Shown here: positions 1 through 9,450 of the stretch, one piece after another
How the letters are laid out: each line of letters begins with the position of its first letter
How positions within the stretch are numbered: position 1 is the first letter of the stretch
Assembly (NCBI RefSeq): GCF_040784935.1
Contig: NZ_CP160680.1
Location: 7,049,802 to 7,113,801 of the forward strand
From: Lewinella sp. LCG006
GTDB taxonomy: Bacteria > Bacteroidota > Bacteroidia > Chitinophagales > Saprospiraceae
Direction: 5' to 3'
Length of the DNA: 64,000 nucleotides
Notes under the pieces: generated by a model
The model's database searches: none
Seen by the model: the letters and a program-made list of their open reading frames with translations, nothing else
Told to the model about the DNA's origin: nothing
Position numbers and translations under genes: made by a program

Positions 1-2
1 TT

Positions 3-27
3 GCTGACAACCTGTCGCTTTGTCAGC
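3..27. promoter_or_regulatory. Inverted repeat upstream of groES (candidate heat-shock operator)
   Basis: Perfect 8-bp arms GCTGACAA (3-10) and TTGTCAGC (20-27) are separated by 9 bases. The spacing resembles CIRCE, the HrcA operator, but the arm sequence differs from the CIRCE consensus (TTAGCACTC). A regulatory role is inference from its place about 100 bp ahead of groES. Confidence 0.35.
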
Positions 28-65
28 TTGGTTGCCTTTGGCACGTATTATGCTAATAGACCAAT

Positions 66-82
66 GTTGCCAGACTGGCAAC
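66..82. promoter_or_regulatory. Second inverted repeat upstream of groES
   Basis: GTTGCCAG (66-73) and CTGGCAAC (75-82) form a perfect 8-bp palindrome around one central base, about 48 bp before the groES start. It could be an operator or a hairpin in the mRNA leader. No protein can be assigned. Confidence 0.35.
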
Positions 83-129
83 TTTCCATGTAATTCATTA
101 ATTCAATTGATAATCAAACTTATTCATTT

Positions 130-393
130 ATGAAGCCCATCAACGACCGAGTAGTGATCAAGCCGGCTACGGCGGAAGAAACCACGAAGGGTGGTATCAT
201 TATTCCGGATACAGCCAAGGAAAAGCCACAGCGCGGCGAGGTTGTAGCAGTTGGTCCTGGTAAGGACGGCAACTTAATGACAGTACAAGTCGGCGATGTC
301 GTACTTTACGGCAAATACGCTGGCCAGGAAATCAACTTCGAAGGAGAGGACTACCTCATCATGCGCGAAGACGACGTCCTGATCATTCTGTAG
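130..393 (+). CDS. groES: Co-chaperonin GroES
   Basis: GroES forms the heptameric lid of the GroEL folding chamber in the cytoplasm. The 87-residue product is slightly shorter than the usual 90-97 and shows the family hallmarks: an N-terminal [11 protein letters not shown] strand, the mobile-loop region [16 protein letters not shown] (about 14-29), and the GEVVAVGPG and [11 protein letters not shown] strands. The ATG at 130 starts directly at the conserved N terminus. groEL follows after 113 bp on the same strand, the standard groESL arrangement. Two inverted repeats upstream suggest stress control. Confidence 0.97.
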   Translation: MKPINDRVVIKPATAEETTKGGIIIPDTAKEKPQRGEVVAVGPGKDGNLMTVQVGDVVLYGKYAGQEINFEGEDYLIMREDDVLIIL

Positions 394-412
394 CTCTTAA
401 CAACGCTCACAT

Positions 413-430
413 CAAACTTCGAGAAGTTTG
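413..430 (+). other. Hairpin in the groES-groEL spacer
   Basis: CAAACTTC (413-420) and GAAGTTTG (423-430) form an 8-bp stem with a 2-base loop. There is no following U-run, so it is more likely an mRNA stability or processing element, or an operator, than a terminator. Confidence 0.3.
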
Positions 431-491
431 GCAAAGGATATTTGATCTTCTGATTCCTTTCCTCCTTCTCAGATTTTTCCAAAAAACTTAA

Positions 492-2150
<1,659 letters not shown>

Positions 2151-2162
2151 ATCTTGCCGTAA

Positions 2163-2202
2163 AGACGCAAAATGTGTCGTGGAGATGCGATGCATCGCGT
2201 CT
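2163..2202. repeat. Palindromic (REP-like) sequence after groEL
   Basis: Arms AGACGC (2163-2168) and GCGTCT (2197-2202) enclose a perfect 12-bp palindrome GCGATGCATCGC (2187-2198). It sits between the groEL stop and its terminator and resembles dispersed intergenic palindromes of environmental bacteria. Confidence 0.4.
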
Positions 2203-2211
2203 GTATAGCTT

Positions 2212-2253
2212 AAAAAAAAGCCCCCCGCACCAAAAGTACGGAGGGCTTTTTTA
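2212..2253 (+). terminator. Rho-independent terminator of groESL
   Basis: An A-run and AGCCCCCCGCAC pair with GTACGGAGGGCT (two mismatches) around a short A-rich loop, followed by a T-run. The flanking A and T runs would let it act in both directions. Confidence 0.75.
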
Positions 2254-2255
2254 TA

Positions 2256-2292
2256 GGTGTAAGGGTGTAAAAGTTTTATGGTGTAAGGGTTG
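2256..2292. repeat. Simple repeat of GTGTAAGGG/GTGTAAAAG units
   Basis: Three degenerate units built on GTGTAAGGG lie after the groESL terminator. Similar units occur at 49170-49194 and, reversed, at 49513-49526, so this is a dispersed low-complexity repeat. Confidence 0.5.
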
Positions 2293-2332
2293 GTGAGGCC
2301 TCTAGTGGCGTCCAAACATGCATGAATGTATT

Positions 2333-2495
2333 TATACCCGTTACTAAGTGGTCTGGGACATTCTCACTTGTCCTTTTTTGCTCTGACTGCGTTAAAAAGC
2401 CTCGCCGAAGCTTAGGCTTCGCCTACGTTTTTCGCCTTGGCAGAGCAAAAAATGACGTTGCGATAATATTCCCAGACCACTTAGTGCCGGGTATA
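2333..2495. mobile_element. 163-bp imperfect palindrome, MITE-like
   Basis: The terminal inverted repeats are 26 bp, 2333-2358 and 2470-2495, differing at two adjacent bases; each contains ACTAAGTGGTCTGGGA or its complement. Inside, TTTTTTGCTCTGACTGC pairs imperfectly with GGCAGAGCAAAAAA, and the centre is a CGAAGC-TTAG-GCTTCG hairpin. There is no coding capacity. GAATG occurs just outside both ends (2324-2328 and 2499-2503), a possible but weak target duplication. A 162-bp element of similar design lies at 55085-55246. Mobility is inference. Confidence 0.5.
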
Positions 2496-2529
2496 TACGA
2501 ATGGCACGTTAATACTTCACGCCCAACGC

Positions 2530-2676
2530 CTACTCCAAGTTGCCTTCCTCCTCCTCTAGCGTGCGATCAACGGTAGGAGCAGTACTGATCTTATAGATCA
2601 AAAAACCAATACCCGCCACGATGTGAAGGATAACGACAAATGCGATCACATATAATAAAGTGTTACTCTCTCCCAT
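2530..2676 (-). CDS. Small single-pass membrane protein of the iron operon
   Basis: From the ATG at 2676 it encodes 48 residues: a short polar N terminus (MGESNT), one hydrophobic helix (about 7-28), then a charged acidic tail ending in EEEEGNLE. An upstream in-frame start would add 13 unlikely residues. It follows the TonB receptor gene on the same strand after 65 bp and is probably the last gene of that operon. I do not recognise a family. A role as an accessory subunit in iron uptake is inference from position only. Confidence 0.55.
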   Translation of the reverse strand: MGESNTLLYVIAFVVILHIVAGIGFLIYKISTAPTVDRTLEEEEGNLE

Positions 2677-2741
2677 AAAGCAGTTGTTTTGAACAAAGCT
2701 CGGGAAGAAAACCACCTCAAACAGTAACCTGGATCACATTA

Positions 2742-5303
2742 TCAAAACTCCATCACCAAAGTACCACCAAAACTCCGTGGTGCGGAGGGAATAATTCCCG
2801 GCCCTGGGTAACCCGTAGTCCGCCGGGTGAAGTAACTGTTATCCAGCAAGTTGTTGACGTTGGCTTCTACTTTTAGCCATTTGAGGAAACGATACGATAG
2901 GCTCAAATCCAGGATACTATATGCGGGTACAGAGCCGATGATGCCGCTGAGGTTATCCTGCTTGTTTTGGGGGGCGTTGGTGGCATCGGTATACTGCTCA
3001 GAGAGGTAGGTATATTGGATCGACCCCAGCAGGTTTTTGTAGCCAAAGCGCAGGCCGGTCTTTACATTGACAGCGGGCATAAACTCTACCCGCTTGCCGG
3101 CTACGTTGGGAATTTCGGAAGCGAAATACTCGGAGTGCGTAAGGGCTAAATTGATGAAGTAGTTGAGCTGCATCTCTGACTGCTCTTTTTGCGAAAAAGT
3201 GCCCAGTAGGTTCCAATCCAGCAAGCCCTCTAAACCAAAAATGAAAGCTTGGCCGATATTGCCGCGCCAGCGTACCGGGGGACCTGGTACTTCAATGGTT
3301 ACCCCCTCGGCAGTTACGCGTGTGCGTGGGCGCAGTACTTCACCCAGGCGATCATCATACAAGAGGCCAAAGCCGCCGACTTCAAAAGTCACTTTATCCA
3401 AGCGGCCGCGCCAACCCATGTCGGCTGTAAAGCCACGCTCATCGCTGATGTTGGGATCTACCTGATCGGAGGGGTTGACCACCCGAATATCGGAGAAGGT
3501 GACGGAGCGGAAGTTCTGGGAAAAATTGAGGTACCACTCTGTGTTGGGTGCTGGTTTAAAGCTGAGTCCCAAACCTGCGAGGAAGATATTGCGCGCAAAA
3601 TCGCGATTGTCTTCGAAGTACTGATCACGAATGGGATTGCCCGCCAGGTCGCGATCAATGGCCCGGAAACCACCGTCGCTACGAGTTCGGATGTATTCGT
3701 AACGCAAGCCGGGGGTCAGTGACAAATTGTCACGGAGGTAGAAGATATTTTCGATAAAGAATGCCAGGTTACGGTTGGGGAAGGTGAAGTCCGACTGCGC
3801 ATCGTAGGTAGGAAATTGCGCCAAAGCCGGCCTGAAATCCGCATCCGTACCATTGGTGCCAGGGCCTTGGAAAGCTTCGTTGGTGGAATGGTAATACTTA
3901 TTGCCAATCAGAAAAACAGCATCATGGCGGCCAATTTTATAGCGGTTCAATAAGCGGGTTTCTACGCCCCAATTATTGAAGTCTCCAATTAGCAAATCTC
4001 TCGGGGCTTCCAGATCATCTACCTGGCTCACCCGATTGGTACGGAAGCCTACCGCTTTACGGCTGGCGTCCAAACCAAAAAACTGCACGGATACATCCGT
4101 ATTCACCGAAAACTTGTGGTCCAGCCGTAAGGCATACAACAACCAATCGACAGCAAACCAATTGCGGGTACGGTTACTGTAGCTCGGATCGCGGTAAAAC
4201 TGAGCATCCGTCAAGCCTCCCGCCTGATGGGCTACATAATCAAGGTACGTCACTTCAGCGGCCAACTTGGTAGCGGGCGTCAGTTGATACCCGAAGTGTG
4301 CGTAAAAATTGTGGGATTTGAAATCAGCATTAGGCCGAAAGCCGTCTCCTTGTTTGTAATTGTAGAAGGTGTAATAACTGAACTTCCCCAAGGTACCCGA
4401 CAAGCTATTGAAAGTCGTCCGCAGGCCAAAGGAACCGAGCGTTTGGCGGCTGGTCAGTGCGATTTTTTCGGGCGATGGTTTTTTAAAAACAAAATTCACC
4501 AAGCCGCCAAACTGGGTACCGTACTGTAAAGAAGCCGCACCGCGAATGATTTGAATCTCCCGCAGGGCCTCCGCTGGTGGCGTGTAGTAGCTTTCGGGGT
4601 AGCCTAGCACATCGGCGCTTATATCGTAGCCATTCTGGCGGGTGTTGAAGCTGGCAGAGCGATTGGGGTCAAGGCCACGCCCGCCGATATTGAGTTGCAG
4701 CCCGGCATCATTGGCTTCCTGGATATTGAGGCCGCTGACTTGAGCATAGATTTGGCGAGCGTTGTTGGCTGCGGCGTTGACGGTCAGTTGATCTAGCAAA
4801 ATCACTTCGGTCTTTTTACCCGCGTATATGGCCGTTCCTTCCACGGCCCGCAAGCGTTTGAGGGCGTAGATGCGCTCCTGCTCTTCGCGCACCACAACGG
4901 CCGAGAGTTGTACTTGCAAGTCCGTCAAGCGAAAATCTTGTTCAACATCCTGGCCTTTGATCACCAATTCTTCCTCAATCGTATTGTACCCCTCCAGAAA
5001 AAGGTAGACGGTATAAGTATCATTAGGGAGTTCCGTAATCGAAAAAGCCCCCTTACGATCCGTCAAGGCGGTTCTGCTGATGCCCGGAAGAAATACTTCT
5101 ACGCCGGGGATGGGTTCGCTGGTAGCCGCGTCAAGTACGTGGCCACTGAAGGTGTGTTGCGCTTGCAGGTTGCCCCCCCAAAGACAAGCAATAAACAAGA
5201 TCAAAAGAAGTAGGTGCTGAGGATAAGCATTAGAAGGTAGGAAGTAAGCATTGCATTCCTCCCCTATCCTTTCTCCGCCCAGACCAGTCATTAATAATTT
5301 CAT
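2742..5303 (-). CDS. TonB-dependent outer-membrane receptor, FecA-like
   Basis: This is an outer-membrane active transporter, probably for ferric citrate or another ferric chelate. Of its 853 residues, about 28-49 form a signal peptide ending LQAQ, about 50-134 are a carboxypeptidase-regulatory-like beta-sandwich (SGHVLDAATSEPIPGVEVF), then comes the plug, with IQIIRGAASLQYGTQFGG, and a 22-strand-type barrel ending in the aromatic LVMEF. The plug segment GTAIYAGKKTEVI is typical of the FecA-like group in Bacteroidota. The 27 residues before the signal peptide look spurious, so a non-ATG start downstream is possible. It lies downstream of DUF4856, imelysin and HTTM genes, a context that supports iron uptake. 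Confidence 0.9.
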   Translation of the reverse strand: MKLLMTGLGGERIGEECNAYFLPSNAYPQHLLLLILFIACLWGGNLQAQHTFSGHVLDAATSEPIPGVEVFLPGISRTALTDRKGAFSITELPNDTYTVYLFLEGYNTIEEELVIKGQDVEQDFRLTDLQVQLSAVVVREEQERIYALKRLRAVEGTAIYAGKKTEVILLDQLTVNAAANNARQIYAQVSGLNIQEANDAGLQLNIGGRGLDPNRSASFNTRQNGYDISADVLGYPESYYTPPAEALREIQIIRGAASLQYGTQFGGLVNFVFKKPSPEKIALTSRQTLGSFGLRTTFNSLSGTLGKFSYYTFYNYKQGDGFRPNADFKSHNFYAHFGYQLTPATKLAAEVTYLDYVAHQAGGLTDAQFYRDPSYSNRTRNWFAVDWLLYALRLDHKFSVNTDVSVQFFGLDASRKAVGFRTNRVSQVDDLEAPRDLLIGDFNNWGVETRLLNRYKIGRHDAVFLIGNKYYHSTNEAFQGPGTNGTDADFRPALAQFPTYDAQSDFTFPNRNLAFFIENIFYLRDNLSLTPGLRYEYIRTRSDGGFRAIDRDLAGNPIRDQYFEDNRDFARNIFLAGLGLSFKPAPNTEWYLNFSQNFRSVTFSDIRVVNPSDQVDPNISDERGFTADMGWRGRLDKVTFEVGGFGLLYDDRLGEVLRPRTRVTAEGVTIEVPGPPVRWRGNIGQAFIFGLEGLLDWNLLGTFSQKEQSEMQLNYFINLALTHSEYFASEIPNVAGKRVEFMPAVNVKTGLRFGYKNLLGSIQYTYLSEQYTDATNAPQNKQDNLSGIIGSVPAYSILDLSLSYRFLKWLKVEANVNNLLDNSYFTRRTTGYPGPGIIPSAPRSFGGTLVMEF

Positions 5304-5490
5304 AAAACGATCTTAGTAATTTAGCTTCGCTGATGACCTTCGGTGATCGTCACTTCGTTCCTCGGAGTTGTCGTACCTTCTCAGAGTTGACGAAAATAAC
5401 TGATTCCATTCCAGCCTGCATACCGCAGGTAGGCAGATTTTGTTCCGTCGCTTAGGCTTGTATAAAATCCCTATGCCTTCTACCAAAGAC
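5304..5490. repeat. Intra-operon spacer with REP-like sequence
   Basis: The 187-bp gap between the HTTM gene and the receptor gene holds no convincing ORF. It contains the imperfect palindrome GCCTGCATACCGCAGGTAGGC (about 5415-5436) and other short mirrored segments such as CTTCGCTGATGACCTTCGG. The rest of the operon is tightly packed, so this looks like inserted repeat DNA. Confidence 0.35.
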
Positions 5491-6909
5491 TTATATTCCT
5501 TTGATCTCATCGCGAAAAGGCAAGAGCCAGTTTTTGTGCTTTAAAGAAATTTCGACCTGCGCCAAATCAACGTCAGGATCAACGAAAGGTTGACTTCCTC
5601 TACCATTGAGGGCAACATAACTCTCCACGTACACTTGCGGGTTTTTCACACCTCTATCCCGATAAACCTCCGCCAGGTAATGCGCATATTCCAGAATAAA
5701 ATCCGGCTGAAAAGCCATTTGTTTTTCCTGAAAGGGGTTGAGAAACTCGCTGTTATCTACGTAGAATTGGCGGCCGGATGCTTTTTCCACAATCTTGAAT
5801 TGGGCGTAACCCGCCTTTTCCATCAGCATCACCCGCCAGGAGAAGCGAAAGCCCTGCTCCGTCCAAAACAACTCGCCGGGGTACATAAGGTATCGAAAAG
5901 GCAATAATAACTGTAGCGCGAAGAAGCACGTAAGGATGCCGAGGGTCAATTTATTCCGCCAGGGTTTAGGGGTAGAAGGATGCGTGACGATTGCATCGCC
6001 GCTTTGAGTAGAGGGTAGAGGGACTTTAGAAATAAGCGGCTTTAATGCCAGCCTCTCCCCTAGCCTACTGATTGCTTTCAATATTTTTTCGTGCACTGCT
6101 GGTTCAAAAAAGATCAACGTACTCACAATCATGATGTAAGGAAACATGCCGATGGGAAAGAGGATTCGCGTAAGCAAATGAAAAACGACCACCGCTACAA
6201 AGGCAAATCCCCTGGTAGGTCGATACCACAGTAGAAAAGGAATAAAGAGATCGTACAAAGCACCCGACCAACTGAGGGCATAAGCCACCCAGGTTTCCTT
6301 TAACAGGGGCCCAATCAGCGGAATACTCTCCTTGGTAGCCAGCCAGATGCTCAGCGGTTTTGCCTCCAAAAGCCAATCGGAATTGAGCTTCGCCAGGCCT
6401 GCGTAAAAATAAACGATGGTCAGCAGGAGTTTCACCGCATCAATGGCCCAACGTGGCACCAATGGCTCCGATTTTTGGCGCGCATCCAAGGAGTAATACG
6501 CGGCAGCGGGCAGGAAAAACAACAAAAAACTCAGCACACTAACGAAGTAGTAATGGTTGAGATAGGTCGTTTTGTCCATCAATTCGATGTAGGTAAACGT
6601 ACAGAAAAAGACCGCAACGGCCAGTCGGTAACGGTACCCAAGTGTGATCAGAAGAGCGGCCAGCCCACAAAGCACAAAGAGCAGGTAAGTGTACCCGCCC
6701 AATGGCCTGACCCAATCAAAACCATAAAACGTAAAATGAAACGAAGGTTCCAGGTACAGCTTTTCAATCCACCCAAGTGCAGCAAAGCGGATCAGACTGA
6801 TCAGCATCAGGATGCCAAAAAAAATCCGAAAGACCGCCAATGGAGCAGCACTGGTAGTGGATTGAAAATAGGCTGATAGCTTTTCGTTAATCGCCATCCG
6901 CATCGACAT
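5491..6909 (-). CDS. HTTM-domain membrane protein (vitamin K gamma-carboxylase-like)
   Basis: This 472-residue inner-membrane protein has several hydrophobic helices in its first 290 residues (FRIFFGILMLISLIRFAALGW, then YTYLLFVLCGLAALLITLGY and others) and a soluble C-terminal part with family-like patterns around FRFSWRVMLMEKAGYAQF. This is the layout of HTTM proteins, the bacterial relatives of gamma-glutamyl carboxylase. The start overlaps the end of the imelysin gene by about 20 bp; ATG codons at 6909, 6903 and 6897 are all possible. Its substrate is unknown. The neighbouring imelysin and TonB genes suggest a part in iron acquisition, but whether it modifies a protein or passes reductant is not visible here. 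Confidence 0.8.
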   Translation of the reverse strand: MSMRMAINEKLSAYFQSTTSAAPLAVFRIFFGILMLISLIRFAALGWIEKLYLEPSFHFTFYGFDWVRPLGGYTYLLFVLCGLAALLITLGYRYRLAVAVFFCTFTYIELMDKTTYLNHYYFVSVLSFLLFFLPAAAYYSLDARQKSEPLVPRWAIDAVKLLLTIVYFYAGLAKLNSDWLLEAKPLSIWLATKESIPLIGPLLKETWVAYALSWSGALYDLFIPFLLWYRPTRGFAFVAVVVFHLLTRILFPIGMFPYIMIVSTLIFFEPAVHEKILKAISRLGERLALKPLISKVPLPSTQSGDAIVTHPSTPKPWRNKLTLGILTCFFALQLLLPFRYLMYPGELFWTEQGFRFSWRVMLMEKAGYAQFKIVEKASGRQFYVDNSEFLNPFQEKQMAFQPDFILEYAHYLAEVYRDRGVKNPQVYVESYVALNGRGSQPFVDPDVDLAQVEISLKHKNWLLPFRDEIKGI

Positions 6910-7981
6910 AATCTACGTTAATGTTCAGCTTTTGCAGCATGTCGACTTTAAGGTTGATCACGTTGATCTGCAGCTGATCGTAAGTGGCCAGCATAGCAGT
7001 ATTATCCATGGCAATTTGCTCCGTAAAGTCATCCGCCAGGGTGCTTGCTTGCTGTCGAGCAGTGTTGAATTGTTCGTTAATGACATCCGCTAAGGGAACG
7101 CCATTTTTCTCCGCGTTCAAATCTGTAAGATAGGCTGCAAGACTAGGCCCTGTATTTGTGCCAGCAAAAGATTTGCCATTGAAAAAATCTTGAACGGCAT
7201 CTAAGCTAGCCAATAACAGCGTCTTGGAGAAATCTCTTCGATAGTAAGCCTCCACCGTATTCTCAAGGGGAGCGCCAGAAAAAACGCCCGCTGGAATTCC
7301 TACTTTACCGGCACGCAAGTGCTTTTCGTAATAGAAGATGTAGTCATTCACAAAGCGATCTACCGAAGCCGTGGCAGAGTTTCCACTACTGGCCACAAAC
7401 TCATCACGGTAGCGACTTGTCCAATCATTAAGTACTACTTGCGCTAGGCCATTAATACGGTTAACTACAGCCTGTAGGTAATTGCGATAGTTTTCGTTGG
7501 TTGCGTAAATAGCAACCACCTCCGCGGGTGTTGAACTCACCCCATAGAGCAGGTAATCCAGAGCAGGAAAACCCTGCTGGTCATTGGTAGAAGGCAGCTC
7601 CAGATTGTAAGTACCCGTGGAAATATTTGCTTCCAAAGCCATCACATCTACGGGGTAAATGTTCAGGTTATTGGTCAGAAGTAGTTCTTCGGCTTTACCG
7701 ATTTCAAACATGGCAACTGCTTGCCAGCCCAGGTAAGCTGCTTCCCAGGCAGTGCGTAGGTTCAACAAATGAACTTCCGTAGGTACTCCAATAAACACAT
7801 CAGTAGCCTCCTGTAAGTCGGTGGTCTTTTCCGCAAAAGCGGTATAAGCAGGAATGATGATCTGGTCCGTCCAGTGACTCAACATCGCCTGGCGGTCGAA
7901 ATTGTCGGTAGGTTGAGGGTTTTCCTCCTCCCCACAGGCAAATAAATTGACCACCAATAAGAGTAATAAAAGCTTCTTCAT
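6887..7981 (-). CDS. Imelysin-family lipoprotein
   Basis: This is an exported periplasmic or outer-membrane lipoprotein of the imelysin (peptidase M75-like, EfeO/IrpA-related) family, many of which take part in iron acquisition. The ATG at 7981 gives 364 residues with the signal peptide MKKLLLLLLVVNLFAC, whose lipobox NLFAC supplies the acylated cysteine at about 16. The family motif appears as QGFPALDYLLYG in the middle, matching the usual GF-x(3)-E/D-x-LL-x-G pattern. The longer reading frame to 8020 would mask the signal peptide. It sits between DUF4856 and HTTM genes, a recurrent Bacteroidota cluster. Confidence 0.88.
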   Translation of the reverse strand: MKKLLLLLLVVNLFACGEEENPQPTDNFDRQAMLSHWTDQIIIPAYTAFAEKTTDLQEATDVFIGVPTEVHLLNLRTAWEAAYLGWQAVAMFEIGKAEELLLTNNLNIYPVDVMALEANISTGTYNLELPSTNDQQGFPALDYLLYGVSSTPAEVVAIYATNENYRNYLQAVVNRINGLAQVVLNDWTSRYRDEFVASSGNSATASVDRFVNDYIFYYEKHLRAGKVGIPAGVFSGAPLENTVEAYYRRDFSKTLLLASLDAVQDFFNGKSFAGTNTGPSLAAYLTDLNAEKNGVPLADVINEQFNTARQQASTLADDFTEQIAMDNTAMLATYDQLQINVINLKVDMLQKLNINVDYVDADGD

Positions 7982-8061
7982 TTGTTTACTAGTTTTATTG
8001 TCCGTCAAGGTAGAATTCACAAATCCTGCCTTGACGGACTTTATAACGGACGCAGCAAGGG

Positions 8062-9276
8062 TTACTCTGCCGCTTGGGCAACGGTAAATTTAAAAGCAGC
8101 CGCAATTTCTTCCGACATCGTCTGCAACGTTTCCGCACGAACATCCCACAGGCCATTGGGGCCATCATCCAGCAAATCCGCTAGAAAAGCATCTACCTCA
8201 CTGGCTGAAAAATAAGGCGCATCCGTACCTGGCCGACGGGTAAACTGAAGGCTGTAAATAAAACCATAAGCTTCTGACAAGTCGTGAAAAACAGTACCAT
8301 AAGCAACGGGAGTATTGGCTAATACAAACTTGGCCTGTTGCAAATAATAGACAACGCGTACCCCTATGATCTCTGAAATTTTTTCCCTGATGATGTCTGC
8401 CTGCTCATCACGAATACCATATTCTCCTGCGACGATTGCCGCGCGGCCCTTTGTAAAAGCTGCAAAAAGGTCAGCAGAGATTCCCTGGAAATCAGGGTCA
8501 CCTTCCATGCGGCCAACGTATTTATTCAAAAAACTATCGTCAGCACCAATCGTCAGGTTGGGCTCAGCAGGGTTGACCGACAAACCGTAGAGATAACCGT
8601 AAGCTTCGTCCCACTTGTGTTCCATGCTTGTATAAGCCTCGCCTTCCTCGGTGACACCATCATCATTGTCTTCTCGGTTGCTTGCTTCGTCTAGCACCGT
8701 GGTACTAAGATAGTTGTTCAACATTTGATCGACGACCAGGGCACCAATCAGCCCTTTGTTTACCATCTGATCATACTCCAAACCTTGCGCATTGACGTAC
8801 CTAGTACTGTTTCCATCAGCAATTTGCCCAGGGGTACCAGGAGTAGCTAATTGCTGGCTGGCTGGAAAAACCTCGTTAACCTGGGCACTGATCCACTGGT
8901 CAAAAGCTTGGCGAATCGCCGCTGAACCTACCGTATTGGTAGCAAAATAATCCTTAGAGGCTGCAACCTTGGAACGAATACTTTTCGTGGAAGCATTAAG
9001 CTCTGGATTTGCAAAAGGGGTGGCACCATCAGGGTTGGCAAACATGGCGAGCAAGTCTTGCTCGGTAGCAGAAAAGCTCAACAAGCCATCCACCAACTCC
9101 TCTCCCATCAGGAGTCGGGTCGTTTGCCCACTAAAATCCACCGTAGAGACGTTATTGCGCTGAAAATTATACGTTGTAGGTACCTCAATCATTGGGGTTG
9201 GTACATCGTCATCATCACAGGCAAAAAAATTGGTGATACTCAATATAGAAAGCAGGGTGATTAATCGAAAATTCAT
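8062..9276 (-). CDS. DUF4856 lipoprotein, first gene of the iron operon
   Basis: From the ATG at 9276 the product is a 404-residue lipoprotein: signal peptide MNFRLITLLSILSITNFFAC followed by acidic DDDDVP after the lipid cysteine. The body is alpha-helical and contains YNFQRNNVSTVDFSGQTTRL and the EHKWDEAYGYLYGL region typical of DUF4856. Proteins of this family are usually encoded beside imelysin-like proteins and may share their helical fold, so a periplasmic iron-binding or relay role is likely, though unproven. A TAnnTTTG promoter box lies at 9315-9322, about 40 bp upstream. The gap to the imelysin gene is 80 bp. Confidence 0.82.
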   Translation of the reverse strand: MNFRLITLLSILSITNFFACDDDDVPTPMIEVPTTYNFQRNNVSTVDFSGQTTRLLMGEELVDGLLSFSATEQDLLAMFANPDGATPFANPELNASTKSIRSKVAASKDYFATNTVGSAAIRQAFDQWISAQVNEVFPASQQLATPGTPGQIADGNSTRYVNAQGLEYDQMVNKGLIGALVVDQMLNNYLSTTVLDEASNREDNDDGVTEEGEAYTSMEHKWDEAYGYLYGLSVNPAEPNLTIGADDSFLNKYVGRMEGDPDFQGISADLFAAFTKGRAAIVAGEYGIRDEQADIIREKISEIIGVRVVYYLQQAKFVLANTPVAYGTVFHDLSEAYGFIYSLQFTRRPGTDAPYFSASEVDAFLADLLDDGPNGLWDVRAETLQTMSEEIAAAFKFTVAQAAE

Positions 9277-9286
9277 TTGGTTGTAT

Positions 9287-9309
9287 TTATTTAAACTAAA
9301 TCTAAATAA
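9287..9309. promoter_or_regulatory. AT-rich interrupted palindrome at the iron-operon start (candidate Fur-type operator)
   Basis: TTATTTA (9287-9293) and TAAATAA (9303-9309) are perfect arms with a 9-base spacer, lying just downstream of the predicted -7 box and overlapping the expected transcription start. The position suits a repressor site. Assignment to Fur is inference; the sequence is not a good match to the E. coli box. Confidence 0.35.
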
Positions 9310-9314
9310 CAACG

Positions 9315-9322
9315 CAAATGTA
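9315..9322 (-). promoter_or_regulatory. Predicted promoter -7 box of the iron operon
   Basis: The minus strand reads TACATTTG, a perfect TAnnTTTG box, about 40 bp before the DUF4856 start codon. No clear TTG -33 element was found at ideal spacing. Confidence 0.55.
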
Positions 9323-9382
9323 GTATGCCAGCCCCATTTATGAGAATTATTTGCCCTTCAAATAAGGTCTATCCCTAATTTA

Positions 9383-9399
9383 TACCTAACCATTAGGTA
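9383..9399. promoter_or_regulatory. Perfect inverted repeat upstream of the iron operon
   Basis: TACCTAA (9383-9389) and TTAGGTA (9393-9399) flank three bases, about 107 bp before the DUF4856 start and 52 bp after the stop of the next upstream gene. The CCTAA/TTAGG half-sites recall DtxR/IdeR-type metal operators but in a different arrangement. Confidence 0.3.
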
Positions 9400-9450
9400 A
9401 GCTACTAGCATGCATTTTAAATGCTGATCAAGTTCGGGCGGAAGCCCAAC

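Noticed and set aside
2322-2576. 84-codon frame through the 163-bp palindrome
   Set aside because: The frame follows from the palindrome sequence; the product has no domain and the region is explained by inverted repeats.
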